Assembly (NCBI GenBank): GCA_963169325.1
Contig: CAUJEY010000335.1
Location: 1-64,000, forward strand
DNA from: Bacteroidota bacterium
GTDB lineage: Bacteria; Bacteroidota; Bacteroidia; Chitinophagales; Saprospiraceae
Length of the DNA stretch: 64,000 nt
Reading direction: 5' to 3'
A program made the translations under genes and the position numbers. How positions within the stretch are numbered: the first letter of the stretch is position 1; the number at the start of each line of letters is the position of its first letter. This document shows, one piece after another, positions 27,693 to 37,200 of the stretch. The notes below the pieces were generated by a model. That model worked only from the letters and a program-made list of their open reading frames with translations, ran no database searches and was not told the DNA's origin.

Positions 27693-30026
27693 TTAAAACT
27701 TAAAATTCCAGGTCACCGATGGCAGAATCGGAAACAGCGACACTTGTTTGGCTTTAATGCCGGTAGGGATATCTATCTGCGGGCCGCCGTTTCCACCCAC
27801 GGTTTCCAGTTCGGGTTCGAGGAAAATGAAATAGGGATTGCGGCGGTCGGTGGCGTTGTAAATACTGACCGTGATATCCTGTTCGCTGCGACGGGTTTTC
27901 CATTTATATATAATTCCGAGATCGAGTCGCATGTAAGGCGGGTACCGGAAGGTGTTGCGCGGGCCGTACACCGGCACTACCGGCTGGAATGGCGCGCCCG
28001 GCACATCCTGAACGGTGTAGCGCCCTTGCGGCAGCCAGCTGACATAGCCGGAAGTGTACACCCAGGTGGCGGTGAATTGCCATTTGCGGGTAAGGTTGTA
28101 CAGGGCCACAATACTCAGGTTATGGCGGGTGTCGTAGCGGGGCGGGAAATAGGCGCCGTTGTTGATGTCCGGGAAATCGCCGCGTTTTACCCAAGCCAGC
28201 GTGTAACCGATCCAGCCTGTGAGGCGGCCTTCTTTTTTCTCGATTTCCAGTTCGAGCGGGCTGTAGGAATAGCCGCGGCCGATAGTGAGTTCGTTTTCCA
28301 GGTCGTCGTTGCCGAACAATTCGGCGCCGTCGATGAAGTCCACCTGATTTTGCAGCCATTTATACCAGGCTTCCCAGGTGACCAACACTTTGTCGCCGAT
28401 CATAAACGAGGTACCGACGGCCACCTGATCGCTGATCTCGGGTTTCACCTGTTCGGTGCTGGGATACCAGATGTCGGTGGGTAGCGAAAGGCCGCTGCTG
28501 GCCAGCAGGTGTACATACTGGTTCATGCGGGAGTAGGAGCCTTTGAGTGACCAGCCTTCCCGGACGGAATAATTGGCCGACACGCGGGGTTCAATGTTGG
28601 CGTAAAATGCCGGGCTGTTGTTCCAGGCAGAAAGGCGGGCGCCGTAGTTCACTTTCAGGCGATCGGTCATGGCCCATTCGTCGCCGAAATACAGGCCGTA
28701 TTCCATGCCGTCGTACCCTTGTCCCGACTCGAAGTTCACCCGCCCGTCGTCGCTGCCGAATTTGAGGCGCGCCACGTCGAATTCATGGTAGGTGACATTG
28801 CCGCCGAACCGGATGGTGTGCTGGTTATTGGGCTGGTAGTAAAAATCGACTTTCGTGTTGGCGTCCTTTACATTGGAGCCCAGGTTGAAAGAAAAGCCCT
28901 GTATGATGTTCTGAATGCGGTAGCGGTAGTCGGAAAAAGTAAAGGTGGCGTTGGAAAACAATTTAGGCCCGAAGGTATGGTTCCAGCGGGCGGTACCGGT
29001 GGTGTTGCCCCAGTCGAAGAGAAAGTTGAAGGTTTCGTCTTTAAACTTGAACACGTCGCGCCCGAAATAGCCGCTGAGGTACAGGCGGTCTTTGGGCGAC
29101 AAGGTGAAATTGACCTTGGTGTTCAGGTCGTAGAAATAATAGTCCGGGATAGCGGTGTAATCCGCCTGGTTTTCATTGGCCTTATTGATGCCGCGGGTGA
29201 TGAGGTCGGCGTAGGTACGGCGTCCGCTCACGATAAACGACGATTTATCTTTTTGGATCGGCCCTTCGATGGTGAGCCGGCTGGCGATGAGGCCCAACCC
29301 GCCGGTAACATCGTACTCTTTATTATTGCCTTCTTTCATGCGCACGTCGATCACCGAAGAAAGACGGCCGCCGTATTGGGCCGGGAAACCGCCTTTGTAC
29401 ACTTTCAGGTCTTTTACGGCATCGGAGTTGAAGGTGCTGAAAAAGCCGAACAGGTGGTTGGCGTTGTACACCACGGCTTCGTCGAGTACGATGAGATTCT
29501 GGTCGCTGTTGCCGCCGCGCACGAAGATGCCGGTAGTGCCTTCGGAGCCGGCGACGAAGCCGGGTTTAAGTTGCAGGATTTTGATAATGTCCACCTCGCC
29601 GAAAAGGGCGGGTAGGGCTTTGGCGTCGCGGGTATTGATCGTGGCGACCGACATTTCGGTGCTTTTTACCTTTTCTTCCAGGCTGTTGGCCGAAATCACC
29701 ACCTCTTTGAGCACCTCGCCCCTTGGGCTCAGCGACACGTCGAGTTTTAGTGTCGTGCCGGCAGGTTTTACCTTGCGAACTTCCGGTTCATAACCGAGAT
29801 AACTAAATCGCAGGGTGATGGAGTCGCCGCCGGCAGGAAGTGTAAAGGAATAAAAGCCGTATTCGTTGCTGACATTACCTTTGTTCAGGCCGAGGACTTC
29901 TACTGTGGCGCCGATGAGGTTTTCCCCGTTCGCTGCATCGGTGAGCCGGCCGCTGATGGTCGTGGTTTGGGCGCCGAGGCGGAGCACAGTTGTTAAAAAA
30001 AACAGGACAAGTACAGGATTTTTCAT
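27693..30026 (-). CDS. TonB-dependent outer membrane receptor
   Basis: From the ATG at 30026 the protein has 777 residues with a signal peptide (MKNPVLVLFFLTTVLRLGAQ). A CarboxypepD_reg-like domain comes first (SGRLTDAANGENLIGATVEV). The plug domain is seen in the text LPALFGEVDIIKILQLKPGF, GIFVRGGNSDQNLIVLDEA and SVIDVRMKEGN. A beta barrel of about 550 residues follows and ends VTWNFKF. The layout fits the receptors that pair with DUF4249 lipoproteins. The substrate cannot be told. A longer frame from 30071 is set aside because the signal begins at 30026. Confidence 0.93.
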   Translation of the reverse strand: MKNPVLVLFFLTTVLRLGAQTTTISGRLTDAANGENLIGATVEVLGLNKGNVSNEYGFYSFTLPAGGDSITLRFSYLGYEPEVRKVKPAGTTLKLDVSLSPRGEVLKEVVISANSLEEKVKSTEMSVATINTRDAKALPALFGEVDIIKILQLKPGFVAGSEGTTGIFVRGGNSDQNLIVLDEAVVYNANHLFGFFSTFNSDAVKDLKVYKGGFPAQYGGRLSSVIDVRMKEGNNKEYDVTGGLGLIASRLTIEGPIQKDKSSFIVSGRRTYADLITRGINKANENQADYTAIPDYYFYDLNTKVNFTLSPKDRLYLSGYFGRDVFKFKDETFNFLFDWGNTTGTARWNHTFGPKLFSNATFTFSDYRYRIQNIIQGFSFNLGSNVKDANTKVDFYYQPNNQHTIRFGGNVTYHEFDVARLKFGSDDGRVNFESGQGYDGMEYGLYFGDEWAMTDRLKVNYGARLSAWNNSPAFYANIEPRVSANYSVREGWSLKGSYSRMNQYVHLLASSGLSLPTDIWYPSTEQVKPEISDQVAVGTSFMIGDKVLVTWEAWYKWLQNQVDFIDGAELFGNDDLENELTIGRGYSYSPLELEIEKKEGRLTGWIGYTLAWVKRGDFPDINNGAYFPPRYDTRHNLSIVALYNLTRKWQFTATWVYTSGYVSWLPQGRYTVQDVPGAPFQPVVPVYGPRNTFRYPPYMRLDLGIIYKWKTRRSEQDITVSIYNATDRRNPYFIFLEPELETVGGNGGPQIDIPTGIKAKQVSLFPILPSVTWNFKF

Positions 30027-30304
30027 GTTGCGAGGGTAGGGGATGCGGTTTGTGGTGTAAACAAAGGACACAAAACAGGCTTAAAAAAATTTTGTTCTGC
30101 AAAACTGGCTACCCGAGTCGGTATTTGACATTTAAATTCGATAAGCGCCGTCGCCACTTAGACGCACGCATCCAAGTCCGGCGTTGCATACGCTGGAAAA
30201 TTTAACATTTGTTCTGTTTAAGGGATAACAAATGGGCGGAAACCAAATTTTTGGTAAAACTGCAGTTTCCAACAAACGGGCTTATTGGGCCAATCAACCT
30301 GGCA

Positions 30305-31069
30305 TTAATCCATTTGCCCGAGCGCCTTTTCCAATGCCTCCAGGAATACCTTGCTGTCTTGCGCGCCGGATACGGCGGATTTCCGGTTGAACACAAAAAA
30401 CGGAACTCCGGAGATGCCGAACTGCCGGGCTTGGGCTATGTCATTTTCCACGTCGGCGGCGTAATCATTTCCGGTCAGCACTTTTTCGACTTCTACGGCA
30501 TCGAGGCCGATTTCAACGCCCAACCGGATCAGGGTCTGCCGGTCGGCGGTGTTTTTGCCCTCAACAAAGTAGGCGGCAAACAATCTTTCTTCTGCCCGGT
30601 CCTGCAACCCGTGTTTTTTGGCAAGGTGTGAAAACCGGTGCGCATCGAAGGAATTGGCCACCACGGCCTTGTCGAAATGGTAAGTCAACCCGACTGCCGC
30701 CGCCATGTCGGTGACATAAGCTATTGATTGTTGTGTGTATTCTGCCGACCAGCCTTTTTTCTCGGCCAGCGATTGCGGCACACTTTTGCCGGGGTCGGTT
30801 TCGAGGGACGGATCGAGTTGAAAACTTTTCCACTCCACCTCTACCCGGTCGCGTTGCGGAAATTGGGCCAGGGCCGCTTCAAATTTTCTTTTACCGATGT
30901 AACAGAACGGACACATCACGTCCGACCAGATTTCTACTTTCATTTTTGCCGTAGTGTTTGTTGTTTGTATGGTATCGGTGGCTGTTTGGCTGGTTACCCG
31001 CGCGCCGGCGGTTACCAGCAGGGCAAACAAAACAGCCGTTTTTAGTTCAGGACATTTCATCGTGTTCAT
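30305..31069 (-). CDS. FrnE-like DsbA-family thiol oxidoreductase with signal peptide
   Basis: This 254-residue protein has the FrnE-type core from about residue 43: MKVEIWSDVMCPFCYIGKRK with redox site CPFC. Further motifs are VEVEWKSFQLDPS and QARQFGISGVPFFVFNRKSA with the cis-Pro. FrnE proteins are mostly cytoplasmic; here an extra 42 residues with a hydrophobic segment (TAVLFALLVTAGARVTSQ) suggest export. The start used is the ATG at 31069; another lies at 31087. It may serve disulfide chemistry in the periplasm. No partner is nearby. Confidence 0.85.
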   Translation of the reverse strand: MNTMKCPELKTAVLFALLVTAGARVTSQTATDTIQTTNTTAKMKVEIWSDVMCPFCYIGKRKFEAALAQFPQRDRVEVEWKSFQLDPSLETDPGKSVPQSLAEKKGWSAEYTQQSIAYVTDMAAAVGLTYHFDKAVVANSFDAHRFSHLAKKHGLQDRAEERLFAAYFVEGKNTADRQTLIRLGVEIGLDAVEVEKVLTGNDYAADVENDIAQARQFGISGVPFFVFNRKSAVSGAQDSKVFLEALEKALGQMD

Positions 31070-31160
31070 ATATTGGTAGCCCTCCAAACAGGGTTTTTAA
31101 AAATATGTTCCACGCGAATTGTAACTATTGATGGGTACGGCCACCCTGCCGAACGGTTTT

Positions 31161-31344
31161 ATTTCACACAAAGTCACAATGGCACAAAGCGTAGAGTCCT
31201 TATTTCACGCAAAGGCGCAAAGGCGCAAAGTAAGAGGGGGGATGACGCTTATATATTTAAGTGAAATACAAAGGTTTAGCCCCTCTTACTTTGCGCCTTT
31301 GCGTGAAATAAGTGTACTCTACGCTTTGTGACTTTGTGTGAAAT
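31161..31344. repeat. Nested double hairpin of the TTTCACGCAAAG family
   Basis: An outer pair (31161-31196 with 31317-31344, right arm perfect apart from an 8-base insertion in the left) encloses an inner pair (31201-31239 with 31280-31310). The inner arms match over 31 bases if an extra GCGCAAAG in the left arm is ignored. The outer word is TTTCACACAAAG, the inner one TTTCACGCAAAG. Both look like tandem growth of an AAAG-centred unit. Confidence 0.9.
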
Positions 31345-31394
31345 GAAAATGTCCAGTAGTGTGAGGGTAAACACATCGCCAAAGGTGATAAGCA

Positions 31395-31934
31395 AAGGCG
31401 TAGAGCGGACAGTTCCGCCTGTACCGGCGAGCATCGGCTATGCATAATCCCGGAATCTACCCTATACCCCCAGGTCTTTCCCTCTCGCGCTTGTCATCCC
31501 GCAGGGAACTGTCCGCTCTACGCCTTTTCCGCCCCGCTTGGTGTTTTCACCAAGCGGCTCTACGCGAAACTGCTTGGTGAAAACACCAAGCAAGGCGGAA
31601 AAGGCGTAGAGCGGACAGTTCCCTTCGGGATGACAAGCGCGCAGGGGGAGAAAAGGGGGAAGGGGAGGTTCGCGGATTATGCACAGCCGATGCTCGGCGG
31701 TAGCGGCGGATGACAAGCGCGTGGGGGAAGAAAAGGAGGTGCAGGGTAGGTTCGCGGATTATGCGCAGCCGATGTTCGGCGGTATTGACCTGCTTTTGAA
31801 CGCTAACTCGGACAAAGTCCGCTCAATATTCGTCGTCGCGTCTGATGACGTTCGACAGCAAGGTTTAGCCCCTCTTACTTTGCGCCTCTGCGCCTTTGCG
31901 TGAAATCGCGTCTGAAGACGCTCGACAGCAAGGT
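31395..31934. repeat. Palindromic repeat island upstream of prmA
   Basis: No gene is seen in 31088-32097. A 70-bp near-perfect inverted repeat (31486-31555 with 31572-31641) carries the word GGCGTAGAGCGGACAGTTCC, which also occurs alone at 31397-31416. Outer arms 31423-31450 and 31674-31701 face each other. The stretch 31629-31706 is repeated directly at 31709-31784. Two further direct copies of CGCGTCTGATGACGTTCGAC lie at 31837 and 31907. The right arm of the TTTCACG hairpin recurs alone at 31859-31905. Confidence 0.85.
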
Positions 31935-32097
31935 ACGAACAGGTGAGATCACTGTTTTTGAGATGTCGCCTGCTCGTGCCTCGCAGACTACACCTCAAAA
32001 ACCGGCCATGCCGACAAACCGAGAATCACTGATTTTAGAAGTTGCCGTATCTTCACCCAAAATCAGATATAATCACCCGCTAATTTATCCTTGCACT

Positions 32098-32925
32098 TTG
32101 AACTACTGGAAATACACCATCCGCACCTCCCCCGAAACCGCCGAAATCCTGCTCGCTTACCTGTCCGATGCCCCTTTCGATACCTTTGAAGAAACGCCGG
32201 AGGGGCTGCATGCCTACCTGCCGGAAAGCGCCGACCGGGACATCGCCGAACAAACGCTGGCGGAGTGGCAGGAACAATTCGGGTACGAATGGACCAAAGA
32301 ATTTCTGCCCGCCCAAAACTGGAACGAAATCTGGGAATCCAATTTTCATCCCGTTATCGTGGAGGATTTTTGCGCCGTGCGCGCCGATTTTCACGCGCCC
32401 ATCGCCGGCGTACAACACGAGTTGGTCATCAATCCCAAAATGGCCTTCGGTACCGGCCACCACGAAACTACCTGGATGTGTCTGCGCGCCCTGCGCAATC
32501 TGCCTTGCCACGACGCGCGCCTGCTCGACTACGGCTGCGGCACCGGTGTGCTGGCTATTCTCGCCGCCAAACTCGGCGCCACCAACGTAGAAGCCGTGGA
32601 CATAGAAGATGAATCGTACCGCAATACCCTGGAAAACAGCGAAATAAACGGCGTAAGCGCTCAAATAACAGCCCGTTGCGGCACCTTGGATGCGGTGGAA
32701 GGCCGCGACTTCGACGGCATCCTGGCCAACATCAACCGCAATGTAATCCTGGATTCCCTGCCCCGCCTGGCGGAACTGCTGAAACCCGGCGGCTGGCTGC
32801 TGGTATCGGGTATTCTGGAGCAAGACGGGCCCGTGGTGACGGAAGCGGCGCAACAGGTCGGATTTGTGCCGGGCGAAAGTGTGAAGCGGGGGAATTGGTT
32901 GTGTATCCGCTGTACTAAATCATAA
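32098..32925 (+). CDS. prmA: Ribosomal protein L11 methyltransferase PrmA
   Basis: From a TTG at 32098 the protein has 275 residues and begins (M)NYWKYTIRTSPETAEILL, which aligns with the start of Bacteroidota PrmA. In-frame ATGs lie at 32008, 31963 and 31900, but they would add unrelated residues encoded by the repeat island. The N-terminal domain ends in WNEIWESNFHPV. The methyltransferase motif I is RLLDYGCGTGVLAILAAKLG (about residues 140-160), and ILANINRNV carries the NxxR/N motif IV. PrmA methylates L11 at several lysines. The start choice is inferred. Confidence 0.9.
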   Translation: MNYWKYTIRTSPETAEILLAYLSDAPFDTFEETPEGLHAYLPESADRDIAEQTLAEWQEQFGYEWTKEFLPAQNWNEIWESNFHPVIVEDFCAVRADFHAPIAGVQHELVINPKMAFGTGHHETTWMCLRALRNLPCHDARLLDYGCGTGVLAILAAKLGATNVEAVDIEDESYRNTLENSEINGVSAQITARCGTLDAVEGRDFDGILANINRNVILDSLPRLAELLKPGGWLLVSGILEQDGPVVTEAAQQVGFVPGESVKRGNWLCIRCTKS

Positions 32926-32934
32926 ATCCGGAAT

Positions 32935-32986
32935 ATTTATGGCTGACCGTAAAAATTAACGCGAATTTTTACGGTCAGCCATAAAT
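32935..32986. repeat. 23-bp perfect palindrome before the DUF4143 ATPase
   Basis: The arm ATTTATGGCTGACCGTAAAA+ATT (32935-32957) faces its exact complement (32964-32986) around a 6-base centre AACGCG. It lies between prmA and the next gene, six bases upstream of a good -7 box, so it covers the -33 zone. It could be both terminator stem and operator. Confidence 0.85.
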
Positions 32987-32991
32987 GTTTC

Positions 32992-32999
32992 TACCTTTG
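32992..32999 (+). promoter_or_regulatory. -7 box for the DUF4143 ATPase gene
   Basis: TACCTTTG matches TAnnTTTG and lies 19 bases before the start codon. The -33 position falls inside the right arm of the palindrome at 32935-32986. Confidence 0.55.
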
Positions 33000-33018
33000 G
33001 GCCACAATTGACCGATTT

Positions 33019-34158
33019 ATGATTGAAAGGTTTTACTTAACCAGATTACAAGAAGAATTCGCCCAAACACACAAGGTAATCGTACTATATGGCGCCAGAC
33101 AAGTGGGTAAAACCACGCTGGTACGCGAGGCACTACGGCATTTTCCGGGCAAAGTCTTGGAGGTTAATGCTGACCTTCAGCAATATATGGACGTATTGTC
33201 AAGTCGCAATCTTGATCGACTAAAAGGTTTGGTTCAAGGCTACGACTTGTTGTTTATCGATGAAGCGCAGCGTGTGCCCGACATCGGGATCAACCTGAAG
33301 ATACTACACGACCATTTGCCCGATTTACAAATTATTGTTACCGGCTCTTCTTCTCTTGATTTGGCCAACCGGATTAAGGAGCCCTTGACCGGGCGAACCT
33401 GGACGTACACGCTCTATCCGATTTCCGTCGGCGAATGGATGCGAAACCGGAATGCCAACACGTTTGAAGTCACAACCAGACTCGATGAATGGATGCGTTT
33501 CGGAATGTATCCGGAAGTATTACAAACGGAAAATCATTCCCGCAAAGAGCAATATCTTAAAGAAATCAGCCAATCCTATTTATACAAGGATCTTCTGGTG
33601 CTGGCGAACATCAAATACCCGGAAAAACTGAGACAATTGCTGCAATTATTAGCCTATCAGATTGGCAATCAAGTCTCTGTACATGAATTGTCCAACAAAC
33701 TTCAAATTAACCGGGAAGCGGTGTTGAACTATATTGATCTGCTTGAAAAATCTTTTGTCATTTTCCGGTTAAACGGACTGAGCAGAAACTTGCGGAAAGA
33801 AGTGTCCAGTATGAGCAAGATATTTTTCTATGATCTCGGCATACGAAATGCGTTGATAGAAAATTTTAATCCCCCGGATGCGCGCCAGGATACCGGACAA
33901 TTATGGGAAAACTTTTTGATTGCAGAACGTATCAAAAACATGGAGTATAATTTCCGATCGGCAAACCGCTATTTTTGGCGCACCTATACAGGGGCCGAAT
34001 TGGACTACGTAGAGGAGCATAGCGGACAATTTTCCGGCTATGAATTCAAATGGGGAGAGAAGACCGTTTATGCCCCGGCATCCTGGAAAGAGACCTACTC
34101 AGACGCCACTTTTCAGGTAATCAACCGCAATAATTTCCTTTCCTTTCTGACGGAATAG
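33019..34158 (+). CDS. AAA ATPase with DUF4143 domain
   Basis: This 379-residue protein has an AAA_14 domain with Walker A VLYGARQVGKTTLVREAL (about residues 21-38) and Walker B LLFIDEAQRVPDI near residue 78. The arginine sensor is in IIVTGSSSLDLANRI. The C-terminal DUF4143 part contains SYLYKDLLVLANIKYPEKLR and ends in a restriction-endonuclease-like fold (GAELDYVEEHSGQFSGYEFK). Members are common and often multicopy in Bacteroidota, with unclear role, possibly in conflict or persistence. It has its own promoter. Confidence 0.88.
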   Translation: MIERFYLTRLQEEFAQTHKVIVLYGARQVGKTTLVREALRHFPGKVLEVNADLQQYMDVLSSRNLDRLKGLVQGYDLLFIDEAQRVPDIGINLKILHDHLPDLQIIVTGSSSLDLANRIKEPLTGRTWTYTLYPISVGEWMRNRNANTFEVTTRLDEWMRFGMYPEVLQTENHSRKEQYLKEISQSYLYKDLLVLANIKYPEKLRQLLQLLAYQIGNQVSVHELSNKLQINREAVLNYIDLLEKSFVIFRLNGLSRNLRKEVSSMSKIFFYDLGIRNALIENFNPPDARQDTGQLWENFLIAERIKNMEYNFRSANRYFWRTYTGAELDYVEEHSGQFSGYEFKWGEKTVYAPASWKETYSDATFQVINRNNFLSFLTE

Positions 34159-34270
34159 CGCGCTGCGCCACCTTTGCTTGTTAAATCCGTACTTTCGCGG
34201 GTTCATTTCACGTTAGTGGCAGCACAAGATTTTTTCTCCTGCTGATTTCAATCATTTCCCGTATTGTAAT

Positions 34271-37200
34271 ATGAAACTACTGTCCGCCGCCCCCATTCGC
34301 CTGTTTTTCCTGGTAGCCCACTGCCTGTTGTCTACTGCCTACTCCTTACTGGCGCAGACGCCCGCCACCGCAAAATTTCCCGATAGCCCCAACGAGTTTG
34401 TGGACAAACTCGGCGAGTTTATGACCGCCTCCAAACGCCCCGACATGGAGGAGTCCTTTGCCGTGTTTAAAAAACAGTACAAATCGGGCCAGATGACGGA
34501 AGCGGATATTCAGGGTATCGTCCGCATGTCGAACCTGCTGGCTGAGCAACGGCTCGGCGCGTTCCCGTACTATAAGAGTTATATCAACGCCGTTACGGCA
34601 GCCAAAAACGACCCCGATAGCACCCTGTTCCAGCGCTGGCATACGTTCGCCGAGCAAGCCCTTGGAGGCGTGGAAAAGGGGCGTACCAAGCCCGTTATTC
34701 AGTTTCTCGACTTTTCGGCCGACTTTATCGGACAGCGCGCTTTTCAGGCCGGGGAAGCCGGCCTGATCATCTGGAGCGTGCGCGGGGGCAAATACGAGTT
34801 TGTGTATGAGGATCAAAAACCGCAACTCCGCTGCGAAAATATCAATCTCGTCGGCGTCCGGAAAACGGACTCGACCATGGTGCAAAATACCTCCGGTGTT
34901 TATTATCCTTTCGATGGTATATGGCAGGGCGCCGGCGGCAAAATAACCTGGCAAAATGCCGGGCTCGACTCCTCCGTGTACGCCCGGCTGACCAATTATA
35001 CGGTGGAAGCCAAAAAGCCGATTTTTAAATGCGATTCGGCCGAATTCTTTTACCCGCTTTATTTTCCTAAAGGCGGTATTTGGGGTAGATTTGAAGAAAA
35101 CGTGGTGGTGTCCACCAAAAGCGGCGTCTCGCAATTTCCGCGGTTCGAGTCGTTCGACGAAGCCCTGAAAATCGCCAAAATCGGGGAAGGCATCGAGTAT
35201 GTCGGCGGGTTCAAGCTCTGGGGTTCCTCCGTTTACGGGTACGGCCCGGCAAACAACCCGGCTCAATTGACTATTTACAATAAAAAAAGACAACGGATTT
35301 TCTTCGGCACCGCCGAGTTGTTCATTATCAAACGCGAAATCAGTATCGTGGCCGAAGGCGTAAATGCCAAGTTGTTCATGGACACCGACAGCCTCTTCCA
35401 TCCCGCCGTCGACTTTCGCGTGGAAATTCCCAACCAGATCATTCACCTCACCCGGGGCGAAAAAGGATCGGAGCGCAACCCGTTCTTTTCGTCGTTTTAC
35501 AACATGAACCTGGAAGCCGAAAAGGTTTCCTGGTACGTGGCAAACGACTCGCTGGAAATCGGCTCGCGCACCGGTTTGGCAAAAGGCGTGATGCAAAAAG
35601 TGGAGTTTGAAAGCAGCAACCGCTTCGATGCCAGCGAGTATGTCCGCGCACAAAATATCACGAGCGTAAACCCCATCGCCATATTGTACAAACTGGCGCA
35701 GGAAACCGCCTGGGACAGTACCCGGCAAACCAAAATCCTGTCGGACGACGCTTTCGCCATGGCGCTCAATCCCAAGTTCAACTACTCCAGTATCCAGACC
35801 CTCCTGGCCGAGATGGTGGCCGCCGGATTCATCAACTACTATTTCGACCGGCACGAGATAGAACCGCGGCCCAAACTGTCGCACTATGCGCTCGCCAGTC
35901 AGGGTAAAAAAGACTACGATGCCATTAAAATCGAATCGGTCAGTCCGACGTCGAACGCCAAACTCGATCTGAAAACCAAAGAAACGACCATTTATGAGGT
36001 CAAACGTATGGAATTCAGTACCCGGCAACGCACCGGGTTTATCCCCAACGGACGCGAAGTAACCCTGCTCAAAAATCGCGATATGCGCTTTGGAGGGCGG
36101 CTGTTCTCCGGTTTTGCCCTGTTCGAGGGGAATAATATGTTTTTCAATTACGACAAATTTCAGGTGGAATTCGACTCCGTGCGCAACCTCGACTTTTACC
36201 TGCCCACCGGGATAAAAGACAAAAACGGCCAACCTACGGCCGATGCCATGAACTCCACAGTGGAATATGTGTCCGGTATCCTGCTGGTAGACGCCCCCAA
36301 CAACAAATCGGGTAAAGAAGACCTCGCCATCTTCCCCTCCCTCCAATCCAAGAAAAACTCCTTCGTGTTTTACGACCGCCCAAGCATACAGGGGGGCGTG
36401 TATAACCGTGACTCGTTTTATTTCAAACTCGATCCCTTCTCCTTCAACGGCCTCGACAGCTACACCAGCGACATGTTGAGATTTAAAGGAGAAATGAGCC
36501 CAGCGGGTATTTTCGACCCCTTCAAAGAAACCATCGTCGTGCGCGACCATGATAAATCCTTCGGATACATCCATAAAACTCCGGTAAAAGGGTACCCGAC
36601 CTACGCCAAAAAAGGCAATTACACCGGCGAACTCGACCTGAGCAACAAGGGTTTTCTCGGCAAAGGAACCGTGGAATACCTCACGGCCGATATCGAATCG
36701 GAAGACATCGTGTTCCGGCCCAAACAAATGACCTGCACGGCGCGGAAGTTCTTCATGGAAGAAGACCGTACCAGCGCCGTAAAAGTACCCCAGGCCCGCG
36801 GCGAAGACGTGAAGGTGAACTGGCTGCCCTACCGCGACTCCATGTACGTGGAAAGTAAAGTGAAAGCCTTCGAACTGTTCAAGGCGCCCGGCTATACCCA
36901 CAACGGCCTGCTGATTCTGACGCCCTCCGGTTTGAAAGGGCAGGGTGTGTTCGAGTGGTTCGGCGGCAAATTGACCTCTAAAATTATCGAATACGGGCCC
37001 TTCCAGGCCAGTTCCGATACCGCCGACCTGCAAATCAAAGCCCTGAACGGCGAAGACATCGTATTCGACTCCCGCAACGTAGACGGCGAACTCGACTTCG
37101 ACAAACAAATCGGTAATTTTAAAGCCAATACCGCCGACGCCGCCACCACGCTGCCACTCAACCAGTACCGCACGTCCATGAACGAATTTACCTGGGACAT

